A program made the translations under genes and the position numbers. A stretch of DNA of 64,000 nt from Brachypodius melanocephalos (taxonomy: Eukaryota; Chordata; Aves; Passeriformes; Pycnonotidae). The DNA lies in NCBI GenBank assembly GCA_013398615.1, contig VZSR01001685.1:29346471-29410470 (forward strand), in the 5' to 3' direction. This document shows, in pieces, positions 62,401 through 64,000 of the stretch. The notes under the pieces were generated by a model that did not search any database, was not told the DNA's origin, and was given only the letters and a program-made list of their open reading frames with translations. Position 1 is the first letter of the stretch; every line of letters begins with the position of its first letter.

Positions 62401-64000
62401 AAATTTGAATATCTGGCCAAAAAGTAAAGGGTACAATAACATGCATGCTGGACATGCATGAAAGACAATGTGATCCATAAAGTAAGGAAGGGAAACTCAG
62501 TGAATGAAGTTCCAGTAATTTGGTGGAGTTCCCTCCATTGTCTTCTCATGAGAAATACATATGTCTTGCTATATTAAATTAAATTAACTTAATAACCAAC
62601 TTAAATTAACAAAACCTCTATTAGTCTAGATGGAACAACTTCAGGTCTACGTATTGAGAAGTACCTTTACTTGCTTCTGTGTTAAGTTGGTCTTTTAATC
62701 AAGTACTTTATAAAGTTTTTGAAGAGTCCAGGCTTTTCTAGAATATCCAAAATTATGCTTCCCAAGGGAGACTCAATATATTACAGAATGACGTACAGAA
62801 GTGAAAGACAGGAAGACCCATCAGTAATTTTTAGAGTATAGCAAAAGGTTTGAAAACAAAGATTGCTGAAGCTGGTTCAATAAAAAAGTAGGGCACTTTT
62901 AAACCCTTTCTAAAACCCATATTTCTCTGGGCCAAACATTTTCCACTTTATAATGAAAATCATCGTTCATTCAAGTGTTCCTCTGAGATTAAAACTTGTG
63001 CAGTTATTTCTTTTTCAACATTGGAACAACCATTAAAGAAAAAAGCTTTCCTTATTGGTGTTGTAATTCCCACTCCTTGCCCCACCTTCCCAAGGCCAAT
63101 TTTACTTTTTAAAGACTGTCTAAAATTTTTTTAACTGTCCTTAGTGCATGGCAAACTATGCACTTGCATTTATGACATAAAAGGAACAGTGCCTGGTCTT
63201 TTGGACAGACTTTGGAACTTTGTAGAGTGACTGAAATTCTCATTACAATGGAAGTGATTTTTCCTTAAAATGCATCTTAATAAAAACCTTAACTATAAAC
63301 ATTTGCCAAAGTAAATTTGGCAGTTAAAAAATGCCTAGAAATATATTTCTAGAAAATCTCTGAATATGCAGGATGCATTACTTGTTCAACAGCTGAAATG
63401 TCTGTATCTGTTGTAAAGCAGAAAATGGACATACCAGAATTAATGTATCTTGTATACTAGATTAATTGGAAAAACATCAATGTTAACAGAATATTCTGCT
63501 ATCTCTGTATATATTTGGCTAGAAATATAACAAATAACAAATTAACATAGGAATATGAAGATCTATTGGTACAACACAGTGCATTATGGTAGGCATGGCT
63601 TGAAATATGACTCTAAGAGCACTTAAATTACCTGGAGATGAACATGGAAAGACAATGTGTAACACACTGCCATTCTTTTGGTTCAATGGAGGTGATCTAT
63701 GCAAACACAGCAGGGCCAAAATACTACAAATAAGCTGGTACTTAAACATTTTGTGGCGCTGTTATGAGAGCTGGCTAGTGATTAGTTACCATTTGTCTTC
63801 ACATAAAGATGTTTGGAGGGTAGAGCTGCCATTCTCTGCTTTTTAATTTCAGATTATAGATCTGACCTTGACATAGGACTGTAACTCCAGCTCAGAGTAA
63901 TTCTAGCACACCTTAGCAGGGACAGTTTTTCCCTATTTATTTTGTTTCAGTCTACATTTTTTCCTGTTGAAAGAGTCCCGCTGTTACCAATTACCCACAG
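59413..64000. other. Anonymous AT-rich DNA, no gene seen
   Basis: About 4.6 kb to the window end. A T run of 19 bases lies at 60691-60709, and a perfect 18-base palindrome at 63335-63352. No gene, RNA or transposon could be supported. Confidence 0.5.

Overview
The window looks like AT-rich nuclear DNA from a bird, most likely a songbird (passerine). Three things point there. There are many truncated CR1 LINE copies, some ending in the bird-typical terminal octamer (ATTCTATG/ATGATTCT type). There is a short SINE with a tRNA-Ile head and a CR1-like tail, the architecture I know from the zebra finch family TguSINE1. There are also retroviral pieces of avian type. No protein-coding gene, RNA gene, CRISPR array or operon can be supported. 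All open reading frames are short (at most 133 codons) and look like chance frames or fragments of transposons. The window is either a gene desert or the inside of a very large intron.

Layout: 1-4.7 kb is single-copy-looking AT-rich DNA with a CR1 3'-end stub, an A/C-rich tract, a polypurine tract and a poly-A tract. About 4.76-6.54 kb holds a badly decayed retroviral pol segment on the + strand, running from reverse transcriptase into the start of RNase H. From 6.5 to 19.8 kb nothing is recognisable. From 19.8 to 26.3 kb there is a cluster of five CR1 pieces, all on the + strand. From 26.3 to 36.4 kb come a GATA microsatellite, a fifth-generation-looking mix of CR1 copies, a solo LTR of 459 bp with a perfect 6-bp target-site duplication, and a long ATATCT tract. 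From 36.4 to 42.8 kb lies a probable ERVL-type LTR (about 40.05-41.15 kb) and a minus-strand CR1. From 42.8 to 64 kb the sequence is mostly anonymous, with a minus-strand CR1 (53.4 kb), the tRNA-Ile SINE (57.3 kb) and a CR1 body fragment (59.1 kb).

The pieces do not work together as a system. The sequence records repeated retrotransposon and retroviral insertion followed by neutral decay. The most informative items are the SINE, the solo LTR with its duplication, and the colinear pol remnant. A possible small exon at about 31.0 kb is the only hint of host coding sequence and is weak. I found no evidence for a previously undescribed biological system.
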